From DATBAK01 sp038240075 (lineage in GTDB: Bacteria > Actinomycetota > Acidimicrobiia > IMCC26256 > PALSA-610): a stretch of DNA of 17,141 nt. The position numbers and the translations under genes are program-made. Each line of letters begins with the position of its first letter. Position 1 is the first letter of the stretch. The notes below the pieces were generated by a model. That model saw only the letters and a program-made list of their open reading frames with translations. It was not told the DNA's origin and ran no database searches. Of the stretch, positions 1-6,237 are shown one piece after another. The DNA lies in assembly GCA_038240075.1 (NCBI GenBank), contig JBBSEC010000100.1, forward strand, positions 1-17,141, written 5' to 3'.

Positions 1-291
1 ATCAGCGCCGGCCTCGACTATCCCGGTGTCGGTCCCGAGCACGCGATGCTCGCATCGAGCGGCCGCGCGCGGTACGAGGTCGCGACCGATGTCGAGGCGC
101 TCGCGGGATTCAAGCTGCTCTCGGCGACCGAGGGGATCGTTCCCGCGCTCGAGCCCGCGCACGCGATCGGTTGGTTGGAGCGCGAGGCCGGCCGTTCGGT
201 GCCCAAGGGAACAACGGTGCTCGTCACGCTCTCCGGGCGGGGCGACAAGGACGCGGCCCAAGTGGCCGAGATGCTCGGAGAGCTGGGGTGA
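1..291 (+). CDS. trpB: Tryptophan synthase beta chain, C-terminal part (5' end outside window)
   Basis: This is the last 96 codons of TrpB, the PLP enzyme that condenses indole with serine to make tryptophan in the cytoplasm. The reading frame is open from base 1 and ends in TGA at 289-291. The fragment carries the family's C-terminal blocks: SAGLDYPGVGPEH at the start, then ATEGIVPALEPAHA, then LSGRGDKD, whose serine corresponds to the residue that contacts the PLP pyridine nitrogen. The N-terminal lysine that binds PLP lies outside the window. The stop is only two bases before the trpA ATG, so the two subunits of the alpha2-beta2 complex are co-transcribed and probably translationally coupled. 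Identification is by direct motif recognition and is firm. Confidence 0.96.
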   Translation: MSAGLDYPGVGPEHAMLASSGRARYEVATDVEALAGFKLLSATEGIVPALEPAHAIGWLEREAGRSVPKGTTVLVTLSGRGDKDAAQVAEMLGELG

Positions 292-293
292 CC

Positions 294-1088
294 ATGCCCC
301 TCGTGAGCAGTTCTCGAATGAACATGGAGGATCGGCTGCGCGAATCGCGCGGACGCGGGCGCAAGCTCCTCGTGCCCTACGTCACCGGCGGGCTCGGTGG
401 CGCGTGGTGCGACGTCGTGCGGGCCGTCGCCGCGGCCGGCGCCGACGCCATCGAGATCGGGATCCCGTTCTCCGACCCGATCATGGACGGCAAGACGATC
501 CAGGAAGCGAGCCAGCGCGCGCTCGACCTCGGTGCGACGCCGGCGAGCGTCCTCGCGCAGGCCGCGAACCTCGACATCGACATTCCGATCGCGGTCATGA
601 CCTATTACAACCTCGTTGCGCACGCCGGCCACGAACGGTTCGCGCACATGCTCGTCGAGTCGGGCGTCGCGGCCGCGATCGTTCCCGACCTCCCGCTCGA
701 CGAGCTCGACGGCTGGGGCGACGCGGCCGACGCAGCCGGCGTCGAGACCGTGCTGCTCGCGTCGCCGACGACGACCGACGAACGGCTCCGCGCCATCTGC
801 GAGCATTCGCACGGTTTCGTGTACGGCGTCTCGTTGCTCGGTGTGACGGGGGAGCGGCACGCGCTTCCCGAGTCGGCGCACCGGATGGGACGGCGGCTCA
901 AGGCCACGACCGACAAGCCGGCGCTGCTCGGAGTGGGCATCTCGACTCCGGAGCAGGCCGCCGAGGCTGCCGACGCGGCCGACGGTGTGATCGTCGGCAG
1001 CGCGCTCGTGCGCCGCCTGCTTCAAGGCGGCGGCCCCGAGGAAGCACACCAGTTCGTCAGTGAGCTCCGCGCCGCACTCGATTCTTGA
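294..1088 (+). CDS. trpA: Tryptophan synthase alpha chain
   Basis: TrpA cleaves indole-3-glycerol phosphate to indole and glyceraldehyde 3-phosphate and channels indole to TrpB. The protein is 264 residues, close to the family norm of about 268. The TIM-barrel catalytic pair is visible in EIGIPFSDPIMDG: Glu54 and Asp65 sit eleven residues apart, as E. coli Glu49 and Asp60 do. Later blocks are VMTYYN, PDLPLDE, LLGVTGER and GVGIST. The ATG at 294 lies two bases after the trpB stop, with purine-rich GGAGAGCTGGGG upstream. In-frame ATGs at 318 and 324 (MNMEDRLRE) are alternative starts that would also fit the family N-terminus. The segment after strand 1 reads TGGLGGAW instead of the common TAGDP-type loop, which I believe is a lineage variant and not damage. 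Confidence 0.96.
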   Translation: MPLVSSSRMNMEDRLRESRGRGRKLLVPYVTGGLGGAWCDVVRAVAAAGADAIEIGIPFSDPIMDGKTIQEASQRALDLGATPASVLAQAANLDIDIPIAVMTYYNLVAHAGHERFAHMLVESGVAAAIVPDLPLDELDGWGDAADAAGVETVLLASPTTTDERLRAICEHSHGFVYGVSLLGVTGERHALPESAHRMGRRLKATTDKPALLGVGISTPEQAAEAADAADGVIVGSALVRRLLQGGGPEEAHQFVSELRAALDS

Positions 1089-1100
1089 TGGTCGCGCTCG

Positions 1101-1128
1101 CTCGGCTCGTCACGGCGCTTCGGCCGAG
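1101..1128 (+). terminator. Possible weak trpA terminator hairpin
   Basis: CTCGGC at 1101-1106 can pair with GCCGAG at 1123-1128, about 12 bases after the trpA stop. A nested CGGC/GCCG pair around a GCTTCG loop (1113-1126) is an alternative fold. Only TTCT follows, with no T-tract, so factor-independent termination is uncertain. The 123-base gap to the next gene otherwise holds only a possible promoter. Confidence 0.25.
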
Positions 1129-1197
1129 TTCTGGTCGTGGCGCTCGCCGCTCCTGACGCCTCAGTCCCCAGGTCGTTCCGGCGGGAACCGTCGCCAG

Positions 1198-1203
1198 TAA
1201 AGT
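1198..1203 (+). promoter_or_regulatory. Possible -10 element for a near-leaderless icd transcript
   Basis: TAAAGT fits the TAnnnT form of a -10 hexamer, and a start seven bases downstream would fall at about 1210, two bases before the icd ATG. No Shine-Dalgarno sequence is visible before that ATG, which fits a leaderless or near-leaderless message of the kind common in actinobacteria. No good -35 hexamer is seen at the expected distance, so this is tentative. Confidence 0.25.
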
Positions 1204-1211
1204 CCAAAACC

Positions 1212-2408
1212 ATGGCTGACAAGATCACCACCACCAAAGCCGGCGTCCTGACGGTGTCGGACGAGCCGATCATTCCGTTCATCGAAGGCGACGGCACCGG
1301 CGTCGACATCTGGCCCGCCGCGCAGCTCGTGATGGACGCCGCCGCCAAGAAGTACGGCAAGACGATCGCCTGGCGGGAGGTGCTGGCGGGGGAGAAGGCG
1401 TTCAAGGCGACCGGAGACTGGTTGCCGCAGGAGACCGTCGACACCTTCCGCGAGTACCTCATCGGGATCAAGGGCCCGCTGACCACGCCGGTCGGCGGTG
1501 GGATCCGCTCGCTCAATGTCGCGCTGCGCCAGATCCTCGACCTCTACGTGTGCCTCCGCCCGGTGCGCTGGTTCCAGGGCGTGCCCTCGCCGGTGAAGCG
1601 GCCCGATCTCGTCGACATGGTGATCTTCCGTGAGAACACCGAGGACATCTACGCGGGCCTCGAGGTCGAGGAAGGCACACCCGAGGCGAAGCGCCTCATC
1701 GAGCTGCTCAAGCAGGAGCTCGGCTGGGACATCCGCTCCGACTCGGGTGTCGGCATCAAGCCCATCTCCGAGACCGGTTCGAAGCGCCTCATTCGCGCGT
1801 CGATCGAGTACGCGATCCGCCGCGGCCGCAAGTCGGTGACGATGGTGCACAAGGGCAACATCCAGAAGTTCACCGAGGGCGCGTTCCGCAACTGGGGTTA
1901 CGAGCTCGTGCGCGAGGAATTCGCCGACACGGCCGTCGGATGGGACGACTGCGGCGGCGACCCCGGCGACAAGGTCCTCGTGAAGGACAACATCGCCGAC
2001 ATCACGTTGCAGCAGGTGCTCACGCGCCCCACCGACTTCGACGTGATCGCCACCACGAACCTCAACGGCGACTACCTCTCCGACGCGCTGGCCGCGCAGG
2101 TCGGCGGCATCGGCATCGCTCCGGGCGCCAACATCAACTACGTCACCGGGCACGGCATCTTCGAGGCCACGCACGGCACCGCGCCCAAGTACGCGGGTCA
2201 GGACAAGGTCAACCCGGGCTCACTGCTGCTCTCGGGCGTGCTGATGTTCGAGCACCTCGGCTGGCAGGACGCGGCCGACGACATCGTGCGTGCGCTCGAG
2301 GCCACCATCGCCGACAAGGTCGTCACCTACGACTTCGCACGCCTGATGGACGGCGCCACCGAGGTCAAGACCTCAGAGTTCGCGAAGGCCATCGTCGACC
2401 GCCTCTAG
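1212..2408 (+). CDS. icd: Isocitrate dehydrogenase, NADP-dependent, E. coli Icd type
   Basis: This 398-residue TCA-cycle enzyme oxidatively decarboxylates isocitrate to 2-oxoglutarate, producing NADPH, and normally works as a homodimer. Substrate-site residues are present: Ser100 in GGIRSLN (the equivalent of E. coli Ser113, the regulatory phosphorylation site), Arg106, Arg116, Arg140, Tyr147 in EDIYAGLE and Lys214 in HKGN. The NADP-specific set is also seen: Lys326-Tyr327 in APKYAGQ, and Tyr373 and Arg377 in VTYDFARLMDGA. Metal-binding aspartates lie in NGDYLSDALAAQ. The ATG at 1212 (MADKITTTKAG) was chosen because it gives a family-sized protein and sits just after a possible -10; the frame is open further upstream but that part is not protein-like. 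No isocitrate dehydrogenase kinase/phosphatase gene is nearby. It converges with the anti-sigma gene. Confidence 0.95.
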   Translation: MADKITTTKAGVLTVSDEPIIPFIEGDGTGVDIWPAAQLVMDAAAKKYGKTIAWREVLAGEKAFKATGDWLPQETVDTFREYLIGIKGPLTTPVGGGIRSLNVALRQILDLYVCLRPVRWFQGVPSPVKRPDLVDMVIFRENTEDIYAGLEVEEGTPEAKRLIELLKQELGWDIRSDSGVGIKPISETGSKRLIRASIEYAIRRGRKSVTMVHKGNIQKFTEGAFRNWGYELVREEFADTAVGWDDCGGDPGDKVLVKDNIADITLQQVLTRPTDFDVIATTNLNGDYLSDALAAQVGGIGIAPGANINYVTGHGIFEATHGTAPKYAGQDKVNPGSLLLSGVLMFEHLGWQDAADDIVRALEATIADKVVTYDFARLMDGATEVKTSEFAKAIVDRL

Positions 2409-2443
2409 CGGCACTCAGCGCCCGGCCTCCCCACCTCACCCGG

Positions 2444-2487
2444 CCTGGCATTCGAACGCATCGCATATGACGCAAACGAATGCCAGG
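2444..2487. terminator. 11-bp inverted repeat between convergent genes, probable bidirectional terminator
   Basis: CCTGGCATTCG at 2444-2454 is perfectly complementary to CGAATGCCAGG at 2477-2487, separated by a 22-base loop. It lies 35 bases after the icd stop and 13 bases beyond the stop of the oppositely oriented membrane protein gene, the classic place for a shared terminator. No T-tract follows on either strand, as is common in high-GC actinobacteria. The loop and right arm contain TATGACGCAAACGA (2466-2479), which recurs with one mismatch in the hairpin at 4304-4353. Confidence 0.5.
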
Positions 2488-2500
2488 GACGGTGTCGGGC

Positions 2501-3679
2501 TCAGGTGAACGGGTAGTAGGTGACGGTCGTGCCGCCGCCGATGGTGCTGCCCATGACCGCGAGGCCGTCGTTGTTGATCACGAACGCGGGCCCGTTGACG
2601 AGGTAGCCCGTCGTCGCGCTGACGGTCTGGTAGCGCGCGTGACCCTCGGCATCGATCCGCCCGACGACGTACCTGGTCGGAACCGGATCGGTGCCGACGC
2701 CGGAGTCGAGCGTGAGCACGAACACGAGCGTGCCGTCGGAGAGCAGTCGCTCCGACTGCACGTTGCGGATCGCATCCGCGCTCGCGATCTGGTACTGCGC
2801 GTCGTTCCCCAAGACGCTCATCGTCACGACGTGGCGGTCGGGCGTGACGATCACCTGCATCGGCTCGACGTCGCGGTGCGCGCGCACGTACCCGGTTCCG
2901 TCGTCGGAGAGCAGCAACGTGTAGCGATTCGACTCCGACACCGAAAACACGAGGTTTCCCACGATCTGCAGCCGCATGATCGCGGCCGTGCTCAATGTGC
3001 CGAAGTCTTTTTGGAGCGCGCGGCTCGGGAGGTAGACGGCGACGTCGCCGACGGTCGCGACGATGATGTTGCCGCGGCTGTCAAAGACGGCCGCGGTGAC
3101 GGCGGGAGACACCGCGATCGGGTCGCTGGAGTCGGCGCCGTTCTGCAGGCGCACGAGCCGACCGGTCGAGTGGTCGAGCATCGCGATCGTGCCCGCCGCG
3201 TCGGCGCTGAATGCGACCGGCCCGCCGCTCGCGCCTTCACCCTGCGGTGTGTGGAACGCGACCTGGCCGGGTCCGGTGCCCCACGGGAACGTCCTCGAGT
3301 AGCTCGACGGCATCGCGGTGAGGTCACCGATCGGCGGCACGCTGGCGAGCACCGGTGATCCTGGCGTCGGTCGGCCGGGCGGCGCGGTCGTCGGGGCCGT
3401 CGACGTCACCACCACGTTCGACGGGGCCGATCCGGTGTCGCCGGGGGTGGTCCCCAGCGGCCGCAGCGCCGTACTCGGATCGCGATCGACCGCGATCACC
3501 GCCACGGCGGCGATGACGACGACGGCTGCGCCCGACGCCAATGCGGCGCGCCGGTTGCGGGAGTGGCGTGCGATGTTTCGGCGCGCCCGGTCGCGTGCAC
3601 CGGAATCGGAAGGGGAGAGGTCGGCGGCGAGATCGTGCAGCTCGTCGCCGAGCGTCTTCACGTTGTGCTCATTCGTCAT
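2501..3679 (-). CDS. Single-pass membrane protein, probable anti-sigma factor partner of the ECF sigma gene
   Basis: I do not recognise a named family across the full 392 residues. The predicted layout is a short charged cytoplasmic part (1-43), a hydrophobic helix of about 20 residues (45-64, AALASGAAVVVIAAVAVIAV), a Pro/Thr/Ser-rich linker (about 65-115) and a large extracytoplasmic domain with repeated short beta-like strands (about 120-392), possibly a propeller. The ATG at 3679 overlaps the end of the sigma gene by 11 bases, so the two are co-transcribed and probably translationally coupled. This arrangement is typical of an ECF sigma factor and a membrane anti-sigma factor. The usual zinc anti-sigma HxxxCxxC motif is absent, so any binding would have to use the short N-terminal region. 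The anti-sigma role is inferred from context and topology only. Confidence 0.7.
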   Translation of the reverse strand: MTNEHNVKTLGDELHDLAADLSPSDSGARDRARRNIARHSRNRRAALASGAAVVVIAAVAVIAVDRDPSTALRPLGTTPGDTGSAPSNVVVTSTAPTTAPPGRPTPGSPVLASVPPIGDLTAMPSSYSRTFPWGTGPGQVAFHTPQGEGASGGPVAFSADAAGTIAMLDHSTGRLVRLQNGADSSDPIAVSPAVTAAVFDSRGNIIVATVGDVAVYLPSRALQKDFGTLSTAAIMRLQIVGNLVFSVSESNRYTLLLSDDGTGYVRAHRDVEPMQVIVTPDRHVVTMSVLGNDAQYQIASADAIRNVQSERLLSDGTLVFVLTLDSGVGTDPVPTRYVVGRIDAEGHARYQTVSATTGYLVNGPAFVINNDGLAVMGSTIGGGTTVTYYPFT

Positions 3680-4238
3680 CGTTGGTTCGTTCCAGTTGGG
3701 CGCGCATTGCCAGCAATGCGCGCGCGGTCGTGCTCTTGACGGTTCCCACCGAGCAGCCCATCGCGCGGGCGCTGTCGGCTTCCGAGAGGTCTTCGTAGTA
3801 GCGAAGGACGACGGCGGTGCGCTGACGGGTGGGCAGCGCGCGCAGGGCCGCGGCGAGTACCTCGCGGTTGACGACGGTCACTTCGAAGTCGTCGGGTGCA
3901 CCGTCGGTCGACGTGCTCGCGCGCCGCTGCGCGATCGCGAACCGCCGGCCTCGGCCGTGCACCTGATTGACGACCGCGACGCGCAGGTAGGGCCAGAAGT
4001 CGTCGACGCGACCTTTTGCCCACTTCGGCCAGACGCGTGCGATCGCGTCGGCGGCGGCGTCTTCGGCGGCCGACGGGTCGCCCGGCGCGAGCAGCCACGC
4101 GAGGCGGACCGCACGGTCGAAGTACGTGTCGAAGAGCGTGTCGAAACCGGTCGGAGAGCTGCTGTGCAGCTCCGCGGCCGCGGGTGCGGTCGCCGCCACC
4201 GCTTCGGTTCCCTCACCGCTTCCCATCATCGCCACCAT
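3669..4238 (-). CDS. ECF RNA polymerase sigma factor, SigE-like family
   Basis: The 189-residue protein has both domains of an ECF (group 4) sigma factor. Region 2, which binds core polymerase and the -10 element, is at about 32-100 (FDTLFDTYFDRAVRLAWLL, then AEDAAADAIARVWPKW and PYLRVAVVNQ). Region 4, which reads the -35 element, is at about 126-182 (LRALPTRQRTAVVLRYYEDL, then the helix-turn-helix SARAMGCSVGTVKSTTARAL). A low-complexity N-terminal tail of about 30 residues precedes region 2. The ATG at 4238 was chosen because GGAAG ends four bases before it; TTG at 4241, GTG at 4235 and ATG at 4229 are alternatives. Its stop overlaps the start of the membrane protein gene downstream, its presumed regulator. 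The signal and regulon cannot be read from the sequence. Confidence 0.92.
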   Translation of the reverse strand: MVAMMGSGEGTEAVAATAPAAAELHSSSPTGFDTLFDTYFDRAVRLAWLLAPGDPSAAEDAAADAIARVWPKWAKGRVDDFWPYLRVAVVNQVHGRGRRFAIAQRRASTSTDGAPDDFEVTVVNREVLAAALRALPTRQRTAVVLRYYEDLSEADSARAMGCSVGTVKSTTARALLAMRAQLERTNDDE

Positions 4239-4303
4239 CAATCTTCCAGACGCGGCCCTCGCCGAGAAGGTTGCTTGCCGCCGCCAAAACCGCCGTCACC
4301 CAT

Positions 4304-4353
4304 TCCTTGGTCATGCACCTATGACGCATACGACATCGGTGCAGCACCAAGGA
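4304..4353. terminator. Long imperfect inverted repeat between rfbD and the sigma gene
   Basis: TCCTTGGT (4304-4311) pairs with ACCAAGGA (4346-4353), TGCACC (4314-4319) with GGTGCA (4338-4343), and ATG (4321-4323) with CAT (4334-4336). The whole makes about 17 base pairs, interrupted by a 2x2 and a 1x1 mismatch, around a 10-base loop. It lies 62 bases beyond the rfbD stop and about 65 bases before the sigma start, so it could terminate the rfb operon or act as a regulatory element in the sigma leader. TATGACGCATACGA (4320-4333) matches 13 of 14 bases of the hairpin at 2444-2487. Confidence 0.45.
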
Positions 4354-4362
4354 GCCGCGGCG

Positions 4363-4412
4363 GGGCGCGGCGGCCGGCCGGGCGCGGCGGCCGGCGGCAG
4401 GGCGCGGCGGCC
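4363..4412. repeat. Three direct copies of a 13-bp GC-only unit
   Basis: GGGCGCGGCGGCC occurs exactly at 4363-4375, 4380-4392 and 4400-4412, spaced 17 and 20 bases apart and ending three bases from the rfbD stop. The tract is almost pure G and C. It also contains the palindrome GGCCGGCC at 4372-4379, so it can form several alternative stems in the 3' untranslated region of the rfb operon. It may be slippage-prone filler or part of a terminator. No protein is encoded here. Confidence 0.6.
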
Positions 4413-4415
4413 CGG

Positions 4416-5267
4416 TCAGGCCGTGAGGGTGCGGACCAGGCGGGCGAGCGGGTCGTGGAAGTCGGGGAGCAGGTCGATGCCGCCGAGGCGCAGGGCCGCG
4501 TTGTCGAGCACCGAGTTGGTGGGCCGCGGCGCCGGACGCGGTGGCTGCAGATCAGCCGTGCTGATCGGCTTCACCCGGGCGGCGTCGAGGCCCGCGGCGG
4601 CGAGCACCGCGCCCGCGAACTCGTACCAGCTCACGGTGCCTTGGTTCGTGACGTGGAACGTGCCCGGCCGGCGGTCGACGACGAGGCGGTACAGCATCGT
4701 GGCGAGATCGTCGGCGAACGTGGGGTGGCCGCACTGGTCGTCGACGAAGCTGAGCGTGTCGTGCTCCGCCGCGAGCCGCAGGATCGTCTTCACCATGTTG
4801 GAGCCGTGCTCGCCGCACACCCACGAGATGCGCACGAGCGTGGCACCGCCTGCGTGTGCCTCGATCTCTCCGCCGAGCTTCGAATGGCCGTATACCGACC
4901 GCGGCGCCGGTGCGTCCCACTCCACGTAGGGCTCCGGCTTCTCCCCGTCGAACACGTAATCGGTCGACAGGCACAGCAGGTGCGCGCCCACGCGCTCGGC
5001 CGCCTCGACGACGTTGCGGGTTCCGAGCGCGTTCACGCGAAAGGCGCGGTCGGGATCGCTCTCGCACGCGTCGACCGCGGTCCACGCCGCGCAGTGCACG
5101 ATCGCGTCGGGCTGCGACGACGTGATCGCCTGCATCACGGTGTCGCGATCGCCGACGTCGAGCTCGCCGTGGTCGGCCGCGACGACCGAGTGCTGCGCGG
5201 ACGCGTCGAAGCGCGCGCAGACCTCGTGACCGACCTGACCGCCGGCACCGGTGACGAAGATCTTCAC
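4416..5267 (-). CDS. rfbD: dTDP-4-dehydrorhamnose reductase
   Basis: RfbD/RmlD carries out the last step of dTDP-L-rhamnose synthesis, NAD(P)H reduction of dTDP-4-dehydro-L-rhamnose. The 283-residue protein is a short-chain dehydrogenase with Rossmann motif GAGGQVG (7-13), HCAAWTAVDACE (about 58-69), STDYVFDG (101-108) and the catalytic pair Tyr126/Lys130 in YGHSK. The length matches the family. Start choice is GTG at 5267: it overlaps the rfbB stop as GTGA, has GAAGGG seven or so bases upstream, and gives the canonical MKIFVTG N-terminus. An upstream ATG in this frame would add 35 residues with no family match. It is the last gene of rfbA-rfbB-rfbD. The epimerase gene rfbC is not in the window. 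Confidence 0.95.
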   Translation of the reverse strand: MKIFVTGAGGQVGHEVCARFDASAQHSVVAADHGELDVGDRDTVMQAITSSQPDAIVHCAAWTAVDACESDPDRAFRVNALGTRNVVEAAERVGAHLLCLSTDYVFDGEKPEPYVEWDAPAPRSVYGHSKLGGEIEAHAGGATLVRISWVCGEHGSNMVKTILRLAAEHDTLSFVDDQCGHPTFADDLATMLYRLVVDRRPGTFHVTNQGTVSWYEFAGAVLAAAGLDAARVKPISTADLQPPRPAPRPTNSVLDNAALRLGGIDLLPDFHDPLARLVRTLTA

Positions 5268-6232
5268 GCGCCGCCCTTCGAGGCCTTGAGCGGTTCCCAC
5301 CACCAGCGGTTCGCCCGGTACCACTCGACCGTCTCGATGAGCGCTTCGTCGAGGGTGCGCTGCTTGACCCACCCGAGCGCGGTGATCTTCGCGATGTCGA
5401 CCGAGTAGCGGCGATCGTGACCGAGCCGATCGGCGACGTATTCGACGAGCTCCTCACCTGCGCCGAGCAGAGCGAGCAGCTTGTCGACGAGCACGCGGTT
5501 GGGCGTCTCGTTGCCGGCGCCGATGTTGTAGATCTCGCCCGCGTTGCCCGAGTGCAGCGCGAGGTGCACGCCCGCACAGTGGTCGTCGACGTGGATCCAG
5601 TCGCGCTCGTTGAGACCGTCGCCGTAGAGCGGAACGGGCCGCCCGTCGAGCAGGTTCGTGGTGAAGAGCGGGATGACCTTCTCGGGATACTGGAACGGCC
5701 CGAAGTTGTTGGTGCAGCGCGTGACGACCACCGGCAGGCCGTAGGTGTGGTGGTACGACAACGCGATCAGGTCGGAGCCGGCCTTCGATGCCGAGTACGG
5801 CGAGCGGGGCTCGAGCGGGTCGGTCTCCTTCGACGAGCCGACCTCGACCGAGCCGTACACCTCGTCGGTGCCGATGTGCACGACGCGCCCCATCTCGAGG
5901 CGGCGCGCGGTGTCCATCACGATGTTGGTGCCGAAGCAGTTCGTGTTGATGAAGTCGTCGGGCCCGGCGATCGAGCGGTCGACATGACTCTCGGCTGCGA
6001 AGTGCACCACCGCGTCGTGGCCGGCCATTGCCTCCTCGAGGGTTCCCGGATCGCAGATGTTGCCCTTCACGAACCGGTACCGCGGGCTGTCGTCGACGTC
6101 GCGCAGGGTCGAGAGGTTGCCCGCGTACGTCAGCGAGTCGTAGACGGTGACCTCGTCGTCGGTGTGCACGAACACGTGACGGACGTAGTTCGAACCGATG
6201 AAGCCCGCGCCGCCGGTCACGAAGATCTTCAC
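5264..6232 (-). CDS. rfbB: dTDP-glucose 4,6-dehydratase
   Basis: RfbB/RmlB converts dTDP-D-glucose to dTDP-4-dehydro-6-deoxy-D-glucose using bound NAD+. The 322-residue protein shows the Rossmann motif GGAGFIG (7-13), FAAESHVDRSI (78-88), the catalytic triplet Thr122-Asp123-Glu124 in IGTDEVYG, Tyr146 and Lys150 in YSASKAGSD, and substrate-binding RCTNNFGPFQYPEKVIP and GDGLNERDWIHVDDH. The start is GTG at 6232: GGAG lies eight bases upstream, overlapping the rfbA end, and the resulting N-terminus MKIFVTGGAG is canonical. The gene begins five bases after the rfbA stop and overlaps rfbD by four bases, so the three are one operon. The first 20 bases match those of rfbD at 19 positions. Confidence 0.96.
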   Translation of the reverse strand: MKIFVTGGAGFIGSNYVRHVFVHTDDEVTVYDSLTYAGNLSTLRDVDDSPRYRFVKGNICDPGTLEEAMAGHDAVVHFAAESHVDRSIAGPDDFINTNCFGTNIVMDTARRLEMGRVVHIGTDEVYGSVEVGSSKETDPLEPRSPYSASKAGSDLIALSYHHTYGLPVVVTRCTNNFGPFQYPEKVIPLFTTNLLDGRPVPLYGDGLNERDWIHVDDHCAGVHLALHSGNAGEIYNIGAGNETPNRVLVDKLLALLGAGEELVEYVADRLGHDRRYSVDIAKITALGWVKQRTLDEALIETVEWYRANRWWWEPLKASKGGA

Positions 6233-6237
6233 GACGG

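Noticed and set aside
1022..2174. Antisense frames over trpA and icd
   Set aside because: The sense proteins carry catalytic residues throughout; the antisense frames do not resemble any protein.
2444..4353. Integron attC sites or insertion sequence ends as an explanation of the two hairpins
   Set aside because: The attC core boxes (RYYYAAC/GTTRRRY) are not found, no integrase or transposase is present, and there is no clear target duplication.
3318..5408. Open frame of 696 codons on the plus strand
   Set aside because: It runs antisense across the sigma gene and rfbD, which have clear family motifs. Its translation is Arg/Ala/Gly-rich with no recognisable domain, as expected from high-GC third positions.
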